Shown in pieces: positions 1 through 10,502 of a stretch of 64,000 nucleotides of DNA. The stretch is from positions 248,001 to 312,000 of the forward strand of contig WJXW01000018.1 in the NCBI GenBank assembly GCA_015832175.1. The letters are read 5' to 3'. Source of the DNA: Paraphaeosphaeria minitans. Its lineage: Eukaryota; Ascomycota; Dothideomycetes; Pleosporales; Didymosphaeriaceae. Position 1 is the stretch's first letter. Every line of letters starts with the position of its first letter. A program made the translations under genes and the position numbers. The notes beneath the pieces were generated by a model, which saw only the letters and a program-made list of their open reading frames with translations, did not search any database and had not been told where the DNA came from.

Positions 1-304
1 TGTATACGCAGGCGGCTGGCGGAGGGGTGGCGGTGAGCACGGCGTGCTCGCGGGAAATGGTAGGGCTGTCGATGAAGGCGTTGGCCGGGCCGACCATGAG
101 CTCTGGCTTCGCGGCATTCTTGGAGGCTCGGCCAATCTGGACGATGGAACCAGGGGCGAGGGTGAAGGCGCGGGTGGTGTACTCGTCCAGCTTATCCGAG
201 CAGCGGAGGGTGATGTGGATGGCTGGGGCGACGTCAGCAAGCGACACTTTGTTCGCTGAAGGTGGTGTGGGCGTACGTGGGAACTTGCCTTCGGAAGCCG
301 CCAT
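1..304 (-). CDS. FHA-domain protein, N-terminal part (cut by window edge)
   Basis: The reading frame starts at ATG 304-302 and stays open to base 1, giving about 101 residues, so the gene continues outside the window. The first 30 residues are Pro/Ser/Thr-rich. They are followed by the start of a forkhead-associated domain: a strand ending IVQIGRAS, then SPTISREHAVL. The GR, S and SxxH signature is the phosphothreonine-binding core of FHA domains. The domain's second half is off the window. FHA proteins usually bind phosphorylated partners in signalling, DNA repair or transcription, but which FHA protein this is cannot be told from the N-terminus. It is transcribed divergently from the Pol III gene. 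A GC-rich tandem repeat starts about 50 nt upstream of the ATG, inside its promoter or 5' UTR. Confidence 0.8.
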   Translation of the reverse strand, partial: MAASEGKFPRTPTPPSANKVSLADVAPAIHITLRCSDKLDEYTTRAFTLAPGSIVQIGRASKNAAKPELMVGPANAFIDSPTISREHAVLTATPPPAACVY

Positions 305-352
305 GGTGGTGAGCGGCGGTGCGGGTGGCCAGAATGCAGGGTGGTGAGCAGG

Positions 353-545
353 AGGGGGTGTGGCCAGAGGCTATGCAGAGTGGTGAACGGGGGTGCTCGG
401 AATGCAGGGTGGTGAAGGGGAGGTGTCCAGCGGCTATGCAGAGTATTGAACGGGAGGTGTCCAGAGGCTATGCAGCGTGGTGAGCAGGTGTCCAGAGGCT
501 ATGCAGAGTATTGAACGGGAGGTGTCCAGAGGCTATGCAGCGTGG
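353..545. repeat. Degenerate tandem repeat, unit about 34 bp
   Basis: The phrase GTGTCCAGAGGCTATGCAG recurs about five times with small changes, followed alternately by AGTATTGAACGG or CGTGGTGAGC. It lies just upstream of the FHA gene start. It encodes no plausible protein. Confidence 0.8.
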
Positions 546-815
546 TGAGTGGTGAGCAGGAGAGTGAGCAGGACCCGGGGGGTTCTAGGTAGGGGGACGA
601 GGGGGCGGGGTCGATTGGCTGGCGCGGCGTTGACGTGAGCGAGGAGGTAGGTAGCGGTTGGGTAACGGGTTCAAAGCCCAACAAGTCGGCTTGACGGGGT
701 TGACAAACGTACGTAGCAGCTCGCTGAAGATGGTAGGTTGCGTGGTGGGTGAAAGCTTTGTATGGCTAAAGGTGCGGCCTCTCGCAGCCGCACGACTAGA
801 GACGGTAGCTGCCTG

Positions 816-921
816 CGACGACGACGACGACGACGACGACTACGACGATGACGGGCTAGGGAAAGGCTTATCGCTTATCGCTTGTCGCTTGTCGCTTGTC
901 GCCCGTCGCCCGTCGCCCGCC
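816..921. repeat. CGA trinucleotide tract and 7-bp CGCTTGT-type tract
   Basis: An almost perfect (CGA)n run at 816-853 is followed at 867-921 by heptamers drifting from CGCTTAT through CGCTTGT to CGCCCGT. Both lie in the divergent FHA/Pol III intergenic region. Confidence 0.85.
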
Positions 922-1015
922 CTGCATGCACTCGTGATCCACCACAAGCTGGAGCTAGGCAATAATAAGCTGGCCGTGGTGCCCCACCCAAGTCTTTCGC
1001 AAACTTTTGGCTTGG

Positions 1016-1469
1016 AACGACCACAACCACAACCACAACCACAACCACAGCCACGCCCACACTCACGCCCACACACAGCTTCACACCCTCACACGACCTC
1101 CTTCACACGCCCACACACACCCTCACACCCTCACACGACCTCCTTCACACGCCCACACACACCCTCACACCCTCACACCCTCACACGACCTACCTTCACA
1201 CGATCCACCTTCACACGACCTACATACATACGACCCGCCCTCACACACCCACCCTCACACCCACCCTCACACCCACACACGACCTACCTTCACACGATCC
1301 ACCTTCACACGATCCACCTTCACACGATCCACCTTCACACGATCCACCTTCACACGACCTACATACATTCGACCCGCCCTCACACAACCACCCTCACACC
1401 CACCCTCACAACCACCCTCACACCCACCCTCACACCCACCCTCACACCCACCCCCACACCAGCATGTCC
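1016..1469. repeat. CA/CCA-rich minisatellite before the Pol III gene
   Basis: About 450 nt consist almost only of C, A and T on the plus strand: CAACCA units first, then interleaved CTCACACCCACC and TTCACACGATCCACC units. It ends about 65 nt before the Pol III subunit ATG, so it lies in the core promoter or 5' UTR. The His/Thr/Pro-rich open frames through it follow from repeat composition. Confidence 0.85.
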
Positions 1470-1533
1470 GCCTGCTTCACCTCCGAACGGTAGCCTCAAC
1501 CTCTAGCTTGCACCCGCGCAAGCTCCTTCCACA

Positions 1534-4500
1534 ATGGCCACCACCACCACCACCACCATCACCGCAATCGCGACCGAGGCCCGCCATGCCAAGGAGCAGG
1601 TCGTCGACAAAATCCCCGCCCGCATCAAGCACATCCAGTTCGGCATCTACTCCAATCCCGACGTCGTCAACCAGGCCGTCCTCGAGGTATCCGACCGCAA
1701 CGTCTACGACCTCACCACCACCGCCGACAATGCCCGCTCCCTCACCGAGAATGGGCCCATGGACACCCGCATGGGCATATCCACAAAGGTCGGCAAGTGC
1801 ACCACCTGCGGCGAGGGTCTGAACGAATGCAATGGCCACTTTGGCCACATCAAGCTCGCCCTCCCTGCCTTCCACGTCGGCTACCTGAAGCACATCATCG
1901 AGGTGCTCAACTGCATCTGCAAAGACTGCTCGCGCGTGCTGCTGGACGTCCCGGACCGCAGGAAGCATCTGCGCACCATGCGCCGCCCTGGCATGGACAA
2001 TCTGCAGCGGACCGCCCACGCCAAGAAAATCATGGAGGAGTGTCGCAAGAAGAAGCACTGCCCCTACTGCGCCGCACTCAACGGCACCGTGCGAAAGGTC
2101 CCTGGCCATCCGCTCAAGGTCATCCACAACCGCTACGACGCCTTCCTGCGCTCCACCGCCAAGACGAAGAAGACGCCCCTCGGACGGAGGGAGTTTGAGC
2201 AGTCTTTCGAAACCGCAAAAGCCGCCAACAACGACGTCGACAAAAACTTCAAAAAGGCCGTCGATGACATGCATCCGCTGCGCACCCTCAACCTTTTCAA
2301 GAAGATTTCCCCCGAAGACTGTGAGCTGCTGGCCATGATCCCCGAGGACGCGCGCCCCGAGATGCTCATCTGGGAATACATGCCTGTGCCGCCCGTGGCG
2401 ATCCGCCCTTCCGTGATGCAGGAGGCAGGTGCAACCGAGGACGACATCACCAACAAGATCGGTGACATCTGCCACATCAGCAGCATCATACGAGCAGGCC
2501 TTGCCCGTGGCTTCCCGCTCCAGATCCTCATGGAGCAGTGGGACTTTTTGCAACTGCAAATCGCCATGTACATCAACAGTGAGACACCGGGCTTGAAGCA
2601 GCAGGGACTCCAAAAGACGATGCGCGGCTTCTGTCAACGACTCAAGGGAAAGGGGGGTCGTTTTCGCCAGAATCTCTCCGGAAAGCGTGTTGATTTCTCA
2701 GGCCGCACCGTCATCGGTCCCGACCCTAACCTCGCCATCGACGAGGTGGCCGTGCCCCAGCGGGTTGCAAAGAACCTGACGTATCCGGAAAAGGTCACCA
2801 GATACAACATGAGGAAAATGAAGGCAGTGGTCAGCAGAGGCCCTTTCGTCCACCCTGGCGCCAACAACATCATCAAGCTCAACGGACGCTCCATGGCCCT
2901 GAGCATTCTGGCACGCGATGCGACAGGCCAAAAGCTCAAAGATGCTTCGGAGCGGTTGCAGATTGGCGACATCGTGGAGCGCCACCTTGAAGATGGTGAC
3001 ATTGTGCTCTTCAACCGTCAACCATCTCTCCACAGGCTCAGTATTCTCAGTCACCGCGCCAAAATTCGACCCTGGCGCACGTTCCGACTCAACGAGTGCG
3101 CTTGCAACCCTTACAACGCTGATTTCGACGGCGACGAGATGAACCTGCACGTACCCCAGACGGAAGAAGCTCGGACTGAAGCGACTGAGCTCATGGGCGT
3201 CAAATACAATCTAGCAACCCCAAAGAACGGAACGCCGCTCATTGCTGCCATCCAGGACTTCATAACAGCAGCATACCAACTCAGCAGCAAAAACAACTTC
3301 TTCGACCGAGGCACCTTCACTCAGATTTGCAACTACATGTTCGCCGGAGACGGGGCTTTTGATCCTTCCACGGGTAAGAAGCACGCCATCCAACTACCGC
3401 CACCTACAGTTCTCAAGCCGCAGGCTCTCTGGACCGGTAAACAGGTGTGGAGCGTTCTTATGCGTCCTTTCGAAGACTACGGAGGGCGCGACAGGCCTGT
3501 CTTGGTCAACCTCGAAGCACGATGCAAACAGTTCAAGGCCCAGGCGGGAGTCGCAGACGATCTCAACGAAGACGACGCATTTCTCGTGATCCGAAATTCC
3601 GAGGTCATGTGCGGCTGTTTCGACAAGGCCACAGTCGGTGACGGAAAAAAGGATTCGGTCTTCTATGTCATCATGCGTGACTTTGGCGAAGACTATGCAG
3701 TCCAAGCCATGAACCGACTTGCAAAGGTTTCGGCCCGCTGGCTCACCAACAACGGATTCTCGCTCGGCATCAACGACGTCACGCCTGGAGACAGACTGAA
3801 CCAGAAAAAGCAAGCTCTCATCGACAAGGCGTACGCGGAATGCGATGTTTTGATCAAGCAGTACAAGGCAGGCACGATCGAGCGCATGCCGGGCTGCGAT
3901 GCTCTCACGAGTATGGAAAACAAGATTGGTGGCATCTTGTCTGCGGTCCGTGCGGCTGCTGGTGAAGTGTGTTTCGAGGAACTGAGCAGATGGAATGCGC
4001 CTCTGCTCATGGCCAAGTGTGGATCCAAGGGCTCAAACATCAACGTCTCCCAGATGGTTGCTTCCGTCGGTCAACAGATGATTGGCGGTGCCCGTGTCGC
4101 CGATGGTTTCCAGCACCGAACGCTCCCACACTTCCCGAAAGCTGCTCGCCAACCAGTCTCCAAAGGTTTCGTCAGCAACAGTTTCTTCTCCGGTCTGACC
4201 CCTCCCGAGTTCATCTTCCACGCCATGAGCGGTCGTGAAGGTCTTGTCGACACTGCGGTCAAGACAGCCGAAACAGGTTACATGAGTCGAAGACTGATGA
4301 AGTCGCTCGAAGACCTGTCGAAGCAATACGATAACACCGTCAGCAATTCTTCCGGGACGGTCGTGCAGTTTCAGTACGGAGCCGACGATCTCGACCCCGT
4401 CGACATGGAGGGCAAGGCCGCCCCCGTGAACTTCGTTCGCACCTTTACCCACTCAGTCACCATCACCTGGAACAACGCGGTTCCTAGTCTCACCCCCAAC

Positions 4501-6000
4501 GCAGTGCGAGGGTTCACGGAGAAGAGGCTCAATAGGAGGCGGAACGCCAAAGACCTGCGCCGTATGAAGCTCGATCAGGTCACGCAGCTTGACTTCAACG
4601 ACGAAACCGACATTGGCCTTGACGACAAGGACCCCGAGCGTGCTTTCCTGAATGACGTCCAAGCCTTTGTCTTCAAACAAGCGGACAAACTTGAGAAGAC
4701 GCTGGCCGATTTGGGATTGCCTGATCCATCCAACGCTACAAGCGAACGATCTGACAGTGACACTGCCAGGTACGGTTTGGCTGACGGGATTGCCAAGATA
4801 TCAGCGCAGGCGCTCGAGACGTTCATCGAGCTCTGCCTCACCAAGTACGACAGGTCCAAAGTGCAGCCAGGCCACGCCGTGGGCGCGATTGGTGCCCAAT
4901 CCATCGGAGAGCCGGGTACCCAGATGACTCTCAAGACTTTCCATTTTGCTGGTGTCGCCGGCATGTCCATCACCCAAGGTGTTCCGCGTATCAAGGAAAT
5001 CATCAACGCCTCGACTGCCATCTCCACGCCAGTCATCGCATGTCAACTGTCCAACCCGGACCTGGAATCCGCCGCGAGAATGGTCAAAGCCCGCGTGGAA
5101 AAGACCTACTTGAAGGACATCATCACCTACATTGAAGACATTTGGCACCCAGACGGTTCCGCGCGCATCAACATGGGTCTCTGCGAGGAAACGATCAGAA
5201 GCCTTTCGCTCGATCTCCACGACCACGACATCATTGCCGGAATCAACAGGCACAAGCCGCTCAAGTGGGGCAAAGCCGGCGCCAAAGTCACCATCAAGAA
5301 CGGCAAGATCGTCACCATCTTCGTCAACGACCCAAGATTCGAGAAGAAGGCTGCCGCCAAGTCGACAAAGACCATACAAAAGGAGCACTTTGAACGCGTC
5401 CAGCAGGTCAAAACGCTCGTCCTCGACGCCGTCATCAAAGGCTTCCCCGACTGCGTACGCGCCATCATCAAGAAGGAAACGTCGCCCAACGCCCGCGGCA
5501 ACTACGAGTGCCAGCTCCTCGTCGAGGGCTACGGCCTCAAGGACTGCCTGACGACCCCCGGCATCGAGCCCTACCAGACCAAGTCCAACCATGTCATGGA
5601 GGTCAACCAGGTGCTCGGCATCGAGGCGGCGCGCGCCACCATCGCCGCGGAAATCGGCTCCGTCATGGGCTCCATGGACATCGATCCCCGCCACATGGCG
5701 CTGCTCGCCGACGTCATGACGTTCAAGGGCGCCGTGTTTGGCATCACGCGGTTCGGCCTGCAGAAGACGAGGGACAGCGTGCTGCAGCTTGCGAGCTTCG
5801 AGAAGACGCCCGACCACCTGTTCGAGGCGGCGGCCAAGGGCAAGATTGACAACATCGACGGCGTCAGCGAGTGCATTATCATGGGGCAGAGCGTCAAGCT
5901 GGGCACGGGGAGCATGGAAGTCTATCGGCCATTGGAGTTTGCCGAGGCCGACGTCAAGGCGAAGCCGACCATGTTCGAGGCCGGGTGGGATGCCCTGTAG
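1534..6000 (+). CDS. rpc1: DNA-directed RNA polymerase III largest subunit
   Basis: A single exon of 1488 residues encodes the catalytic Pol III subunit (RPO31/RPC160 in yeast, about 1460 residues), which makes tRNA, 5S rRNA and other small RNAs. The N-terminal zinc ribbon/clamp has CTTCGEG, then CNGHFGH. The rudder/active-site region has RVDFSGRTVIGPDPNL. The Mg-binding loop NADFDGDEMNLHVPQ lies near residue 530. The trigger loop has QMTLKTFHFAGVAG followed by SITQGVPRIKEIINAS, close to residue 1130. The N-terminus (ARIKHIQFGIYS) and overall length fit Pol III better than Pol I or Pol II, and there is no heptad CTD. The ATG at 1534 is the first in frame and precedes the conserved clamp by about 30 residues. 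Long antisense frames are codon-bias shadows. Confidence 0.97.
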   Translation: MATTTTTTITAIATEARHAKEQVVDKIPARIKHIQFGIYSNPDVVNQAVLEVSDRNVYDLTTTADNARSLTENGPMDTRMGISTKVGKCTTCGEGLNECNGHFGHIKLALPAFHVGYLKHIIEVLNCICKDCSRVLLDVPDRRKHLRTMRRPGMDNLQRTAHAKKIMEECRKKKHCPYCAALNGTVRKVPGHPLKVIHNRYDAFLRSTAKTKKTPLGRREFEQSFETAKAANNDVDKNFKKAVDDMHPLRTLNLFKKISPEDCELLAMIPEDARPEMLIWEYMPVPPVAIRPSVMQEAGATEDDITNKIGDICHISSIIRAGLARGFPLQILMEQWDFLQLQIAMYINSETPGLKQQGLQKTMRGFCQRLKGKGGRFRQNLSGKRVDFSGRTVIGPDPNLAIDEVAVPQRVAKNLTYPEKVTRYNMRKMKAVVSRGPFVHPGANNIIKLNGRSMALSILARDATGQKLKDASERLQIGDIVERHLEDGDIVLFNRQPSLHRLSILSHRAKIRPWRTFRLNECACNPYNADFDGDEMNLHVPQTEEARTEATELMGVKYNLATPKNGTPLIAAIQDFITAAYQLSSKNNFFDRGTFTQICNYMFAGDGAFDPSTGKKHAIQLPPPTVLKPQALWTGKQVWSVLMRPFEDYGGRDRPVLVNLEARCKQFKAQAGVADDLNEDDAFLVIRNSEVMCGCFDKATVGDGKKDSVFYVIMRDFGEDYAVQAMNRLAKVSARWLTNNGFSLGINDVTPGDRLNQKKQALIDKAYAECDVLIKQYKAGTIERMPGCDALTSMENKIGGILSAVRAAAGEVCFEELSRWNAPLLMAKCGSKGSNINVSQMVASVGQQMIGGARVADGFQHRTLPHFPKAARQPVSKGFVSNSFFSGLTPPEFIFHAMSGREGLVDTAVKTAETGYMSRRLMKSLEDLSKQYDNTVSNSSGTVVQFQYGADDLDPVDMEGKAAPVNFVRTFTHSVTITWNNAVPSLTPNAVRGFTEKRLNRRRNAKDLRRMKLDQVTQLDFNDETDIGLDDKDPERAFLNDVQAFVFKQADKLEKTLADLGLPDPSNATSERSDSDTARYGLADGIAKISAQALETFIELCLTKYDRSKVQPGHAVGAIGAQSIGEPGTQMTLKTFHFAGVAGMSITQGVPRIKEIINASTAISTPVIACQLSNPDLESAARMVKARVEKTYLKDIITYIEDIWHPDGSARINMGLCEETIRSLSLDLHDHDIIAGINRHKPLKWGKAGAKVTIKNGKIVTIFVNDPRFEKKAAAKSTKTIQKEHFERVQQVKTLVLDAVIKGFPDCVRAIIKKETSPNARGNYECQLLVEGYGLKDCLTTPGIEPYQTKSNHVMEVNQVLGIEAARATIAAEIGSVMGSMDIDPRHMALLADVMTFKGAVFGITRFGLQKTRDSVLQLASFEKTPDHLFEAAAKGKIDNIDGVSECIIMGQSVKLGTGSMEVYRPLEFAEADVKAKPTMFEAGWDAL

Positions 6001-6541
6001 TCCGCGTGCGCGTGTGTATTTTGCATCGTCTGGCGTTGGGCGGGTGTTTTCTTTTCATCTTATGCATAGCGACGGACGGATGTCCGGATCGGATCGGATC
6101 GAATCGAATCGAATCCAAGAGGATACGAATATGAACGTTTGAAACAAGTCACTCCATCAAATCTTAATGCCAAATCCTCTATTTTTTATTACATTAAAAA
6201 AACGTTGCTTTGTTGTGATTCACGCAAGATAGTGCAGCAGTAGGTACGGGCTATATGATCAGATAATGCTGGACGAGCCGACTTTCCCCCCTTCCTAGCG
6301 TTGCCATACAACGGCGTGCGTGCGTGCGTGCGTGCGGACGTATGTGGGCATTGTCTTGCCGAGTGCTGAGACGAGACGAGACGCGCAAACCGTGCTAGGT
6401 AATGTCGACGACTCGCTCAGATCAAACCCAGAACCCAACGCCAGCGGGTCCCTACATCATATCTACCCAACCCGCGCGCCTGCCCAGGGACCCACATGGC
6501 AAGGCAAGGAAGATGCCCACCTCCGAGCTGGTGGCCACCCG
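6001..6541. other. Convergent intergenic region with microsatellites
   Basis: It lies between the 3' ends of rpc1 and the GT2 gene. It contains a GGATC/GAATC pentamer tract (6085-6116), a CGTG tetramer tract (6315-6336) and a short GAGAC run near 6370. An AT-rich stretch at 6160-6220 probably holds polyadenylation signals. No gene is seen. Confidence 0.7.
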
Positions 6542-9510
6542 CTACCAAGTGAACCGCATCAAATTCGGGTTCAACACCACGGGCACCAGCGCGTGGCTCA
6601 CCACCACACACGCGAGCGGATACACGGGCGTGAAGAACCGGATCCGCCACATCTCGTCCAGGCCGTACGCGCAGAACAGCATGGTACCCGCCACGCCCCC
6701 GCACCCCACAAACGTCCACCTGAACTTGCGCAGCACGATGGGGACCTCCTCGAAGAACGGAAGGAGGCTGTGCTCCTTGGCTGTGGCGCCCCAGCTCATG
6801 TCGAGACGCAAAAAGTGCCAGAGGAGAGCCTGGGAGATGTGGAACGATATGCCGCCGAGGAAGATGACGAGGAGCGGCACCCAGGTGAAGTTCTCCATGA
6901 GATTGCCGTGGATGGAACCCTCGTTGTTGCGGTACCGCATCAGGGCCAGAGCGAGGTTGCCCAACGCGGAAAAGACGCAGACGATGCTGAAGTAGACTTT
7001 GAAGCTGTCGATGTAGTAGTGGTCAAGCATGCCGTTGAACCAGCCGATGAGGAAGTAGTTACTGAGGGTAAGAATCCAGGCCGAACCCAGCGCGTAGTAC
7101 GTTCCGATGTAGGCGATGATTGTGAGTTTGGAAGGTAGAGGTATGCCCGAGCTAAGGAAGCGGAGGAAGAGCGGTGTGAGGGGGCCGCGCTTCGGCCAGG
7201 ACGAGAGGGGGTAGAAGATTAGCTCGTTGCAGCCGTACGCGTATCTATGTGCCGTTAGTACGCTGGGAAGGGGCAAGGGATAGTGGTAAATACTTCTCCC
7301 AGCGATTCAACTCATCATACACGGTCAAACTCACGCCCTCCTTGAAGCCATCGCCCTGGTACGCCGCAAGCCTGACTATATACCCGACATTCTGCAGCCG
7401 CAGCGCCATGTCGAAGTCCTCGGACACAGTCTCTTCAGACCAGTACTTCTCAATCTCTTCATACTGTATCTCGAAGACCGGCTGCTGTACCGGTCTTCCG
7501 GTAATATCGTCGAGGATGGGCTCACCCGTCTCAGTATCAACCACATCCTCCAGCACCAAGTTCTGCTCTTCGGTCCCGTCCCGTACAGGCAGTACCATGC
7601 GCTCTGTGGTCTTGTACGCAATTTCCTGCACCGCGGACCACCTCAGCACGGCATTATGTCCGACGAACGGCGCGACGTCGCCGTTGGACACAGCAAACTT
7701 GATCTGCGTGTAAACGAGGTTGGTGAAGAAGGTGATGCCACGCTCGAAGAAGCTCGTCGTTACGTTCATCACGCCGCTCGCAAACTGCAGGATCGCGACG
7801 TCGCGGCACTTCTCCATCTCGCTGACGGCTTCGAGCAGGCAGTCCGACGGCACGCGCGTGTCCGAGTCCACGATGAGGATGTAATCCCCGATGCGGATGT
7901 TTCCGTCGGCCCATGTGCCGTTCTGGTCGACAATGGCCGCGAGCTCCGCGCTGTACGCATCGTTCTCCTGCTGCTGGCTCCAGTCGTTGTTCTCGCGCTG
8001 CCAATCGTAGCGGGGGGCCGTCAACTGCTTCTCTACATCGGTGCTCACGCGCAACGCATAGTTCATGTTGCTCGCCTTCTTGAACTTGCCGCGGCGAGTG
8101 TGCAGCGGCTTGTGCTCGATCCTGCCGTCGGGGTTGTGCGGCGGGCGCGCCACCCACCCGATATTGTTCTCATCGAACCACGTTTGGCGCTCCTTGGCCT
8201 CCTCGTCTGACATCATCTGCATGCCGTCGTCGTTGATGAAGATGTTTGCGCTCCCGCCCTGCATTTCGTACGTGGAGATGGCGGCCTTCAGCGAGCGCAG
8301 GGTGGGCGCGATGACGGTCCGGAGGTTCTCGCGATAGATAGGCATCTGGATGGTGACATGAGGCAGGTCGTTCGCGCAGAGGCGGAAGGGTGCTTTGCCC
8401 GAGTAGACTTTGGTGTTGAGCTTCATGTGGCCGACGCAGCCGACGATCTGGGCGAAGTTGCCGACGAGGGCCTGGAAAAAGAACAGACCGAGCCAGAGCT
8501 GCGGGATGGCACATAGCAGGAACAGCAACCGCTTGAAGTCCCCGTCCATGGTGATTTCGGTGCATATCTGTCTCCAGCCACTGCCAAGGGCAGTGAGCAC
8601 GAGGATCAACGTAGAGGCGGTGAAGAAGGGTTGCCAGATGACAATCGAGCGTCGCTCGTCCTTTTCGCTCTCTTCATGGATACCCTGCCAGTGGAAGTGG
8701 GTATTCTGTGGGTCGTCTCTGTCGAGCTTGTCGTTGAGCGGCGGGCCCTGGCAGACCATGTTGAACAGCGCGTCGTCAATGTTGGCCGCACGCTTGACGA
8801 GCATGTGCGGCTCGTCGTCCCAAACGACTAGCATCTTATCGGACAGCACAAACGCAGCAGACTGGTGTTTCTGACAGTAGGGGAGTGCCTCAATGTCAGG
8901 GATGATTTGGAGACGGAGGCCCTCGTTGATCTGGACAAAGGGAATCTCGCCGTCGCTGAGGAGCATTTCAATGACCTTGGTCTTGACTGTCATAGCTGCC
9001 TGGGATATATCAGCGGCGAGCCCTCCATCTATGACATGCAACCGTTCTTACCTTGACATTCAGCTGGTGTATAGCTTCGAAGGTCATTGAGCCATCGCAC
9101 CTCAGCGTCTCGGGACAAGCGATGTACGACCCCCTGCGCTTCTTCAGGAAGACACCTTCACCCGGGGCGCCGGTCGTCCAGAGCTTCTCTTCCTGCTTCA
9201 TATGTAGGAAGTTGGCTACAATGCTGAACTTGGAATCCTCGCTCATCCCCGGTGCTGCATTGTGAAAGTCGGCCAGCAGACTGGGAGGTCGTGAGGAGTA
9301 GGTAGAACGTGAGGAGTTGATAGCGTTGTTGGGAGACGAGTCTCTCCCGGAGTCGGGAATACTTGGCAGGTCGTCTGTGGCCTGCTCAGGCTCAGAGTGG
9401 TCATCGGGATCACCATTTCTTTCTCGGTCTGGAGTTAGCTCGGGCTCCTGTTCTGCAGCTGGTTCGGGTCTCCGTCCCCTCCCGCGAAGGGAGTTGAAGA
9501 AGCTCGCCAT
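6542..9510 (-). CDS. GT2-family polysaccharide synthase, cellulose-synthase-like
   Basis: Inferred exons are 9510-9052, 8999-7294 and 7244-6542 (introns of 52 and 49 nt), giving about 955 residues. Residues 1-120 are Ser/Pro/acidic and disordered. A membrane segment pair precedes a cytoplasmic GT-A domain with IVDSDTRVP (DxD) and SEDFDMALRLQ (catalytic-base region). A further motif, DELNRWEKYAYGCNEL, spans the second splice junction in place of the classical QxxRW. At least five hydrophobic segments follow, with WGATAKEHS near the end. This is the architecture of processive family-2 synthases making beta-glucans or chitin-like polymers at the plasma membrane. The closest types I can name are the CelA/Tft1-like mixed-linkage glucan synthases or fungal GT2 hyphal-growth proteins. 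The polymer cannot be assigned. The start MASFFNSLRGRG was chosen as the ATG before the disordered leader. Confidence 0.85.
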
Positions 9511-10502
9511 CGGAGCGGAAAACGTCGTACAGCCAGAAGAAATGGTAGACTCCCTCCCACCCACCACCGGATGATAGAGGTAAAGGATCAAATGGTGTTA
9601 GCTGGCAAGGTACAGAGAGAGTCTTCAAAGGGTAAAAGTTGGAGGGACGGAAGGATAATTGTGGGCGGCAAGAGGACGAAATGGTTGAATCCCCTTTGTG
9701 CGGGTTCGTCTGGCCCCGACACAACATCGGTCGGTCAACGGTGGATGCTCCCTGTTCGACGGGCATGATAAGTGTGGCGGTTCTGGTGTCCACCTGATTT
9801 GGCATAATTCTATACAATTGTTGAGGTCATATGGCGTTTTCTTGCGTAAGTAGGGAGGGGAATGGCGTGGAAGGCACGTTGGAATTTTACTATTGCGTCC
9901 GGTGATGGAGTAGCGGAACTCTAGGATGCAAAGTGGCCTCGGCGGATTACTAGGACCCAAGATACAACAATGCGTGTGGGTATTTGATTTTAGCTGACCA
10001 GCCAATCCCAACGAACCGAGGGGGCTCGACACGAGACTTGACAAACATCTCTGCAGGCGCCTGATGCCCGTTTAATCGCATGCGCGTGCGGATTTGAAGC
10101 GTCGAGAGACTCGCGCAAGCAGCATGGTCGCAGGGTAAACTTATAGGCTCTTCCTGCGCGGTATGTCCTACGCTGTCATTGTCAGCGAGTTTTGATCAGG
10201 ACTGGCTCCAGACAGACTATGGTGTTGGCGCGGCGGGCTCTGAGAAATGTTGAACTCGCATAATAGCCCACTTCGGCCCAGAACCGTGCTTTTAAAAACC
10301 ATCTCAAAGTTGATCGAACATTGTCGTGTACATTGGTAATACCTCTCACAGCTCGAGGGGAGCTGCGGCAGAGCTTGAAATTTGTACATCCAACGCTTGG
10401 CGCTCATTATCGACACCCGTACGCCAACCCAACCTTATCAACGCCCGAGAAGAAATCAAAGCTAGCATGAGCCATGCGAGCTGTCCGGAAATGACGCACG
10501 TA
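9511..10502. other. Intergenic region upstream of GT2 gene, downstream of mad2
   Basis: About 1 kb with short unsupported frames only. It should contain the GT2 promoter and the mad2 3' UTR. Confidence 0.6.

Larger units (their letters stand above)
305..1533. other. Divergent intergenic region between FHA gene and rpc1
   Basis: About 1.2 kb without a supported gene. It is dominated by the three repeat blocks listed separately and must hold the promoters of both flanking genes. Confidence 0.7.

Noticed and set aside
655..690. tRNA-like B box (GGGTTCAAAGCCC)
   Set aside because: The T-arm-like stem is present, but no A box or acceptor stem could be placed upstream.
658..1506. 282-codon His/Thr/Pro-rich frame before rpc1
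   Set aside because: Composed almost wholly of translated CA minisatellite and CGA tract; no non-repeat content.
1477..2637. 386-codon open frame antisense to the Pol III subunit
   Set aside because: It mirrors the strongly biased coding strand of rpc1, has no domain and overlaps the essential catalytic region.
4801..5817. 338-codon antisense frame in rpc1
   Set aside because: Val/Asp/Gly-rich shadow of the sense codon bias, with no start context or domain.
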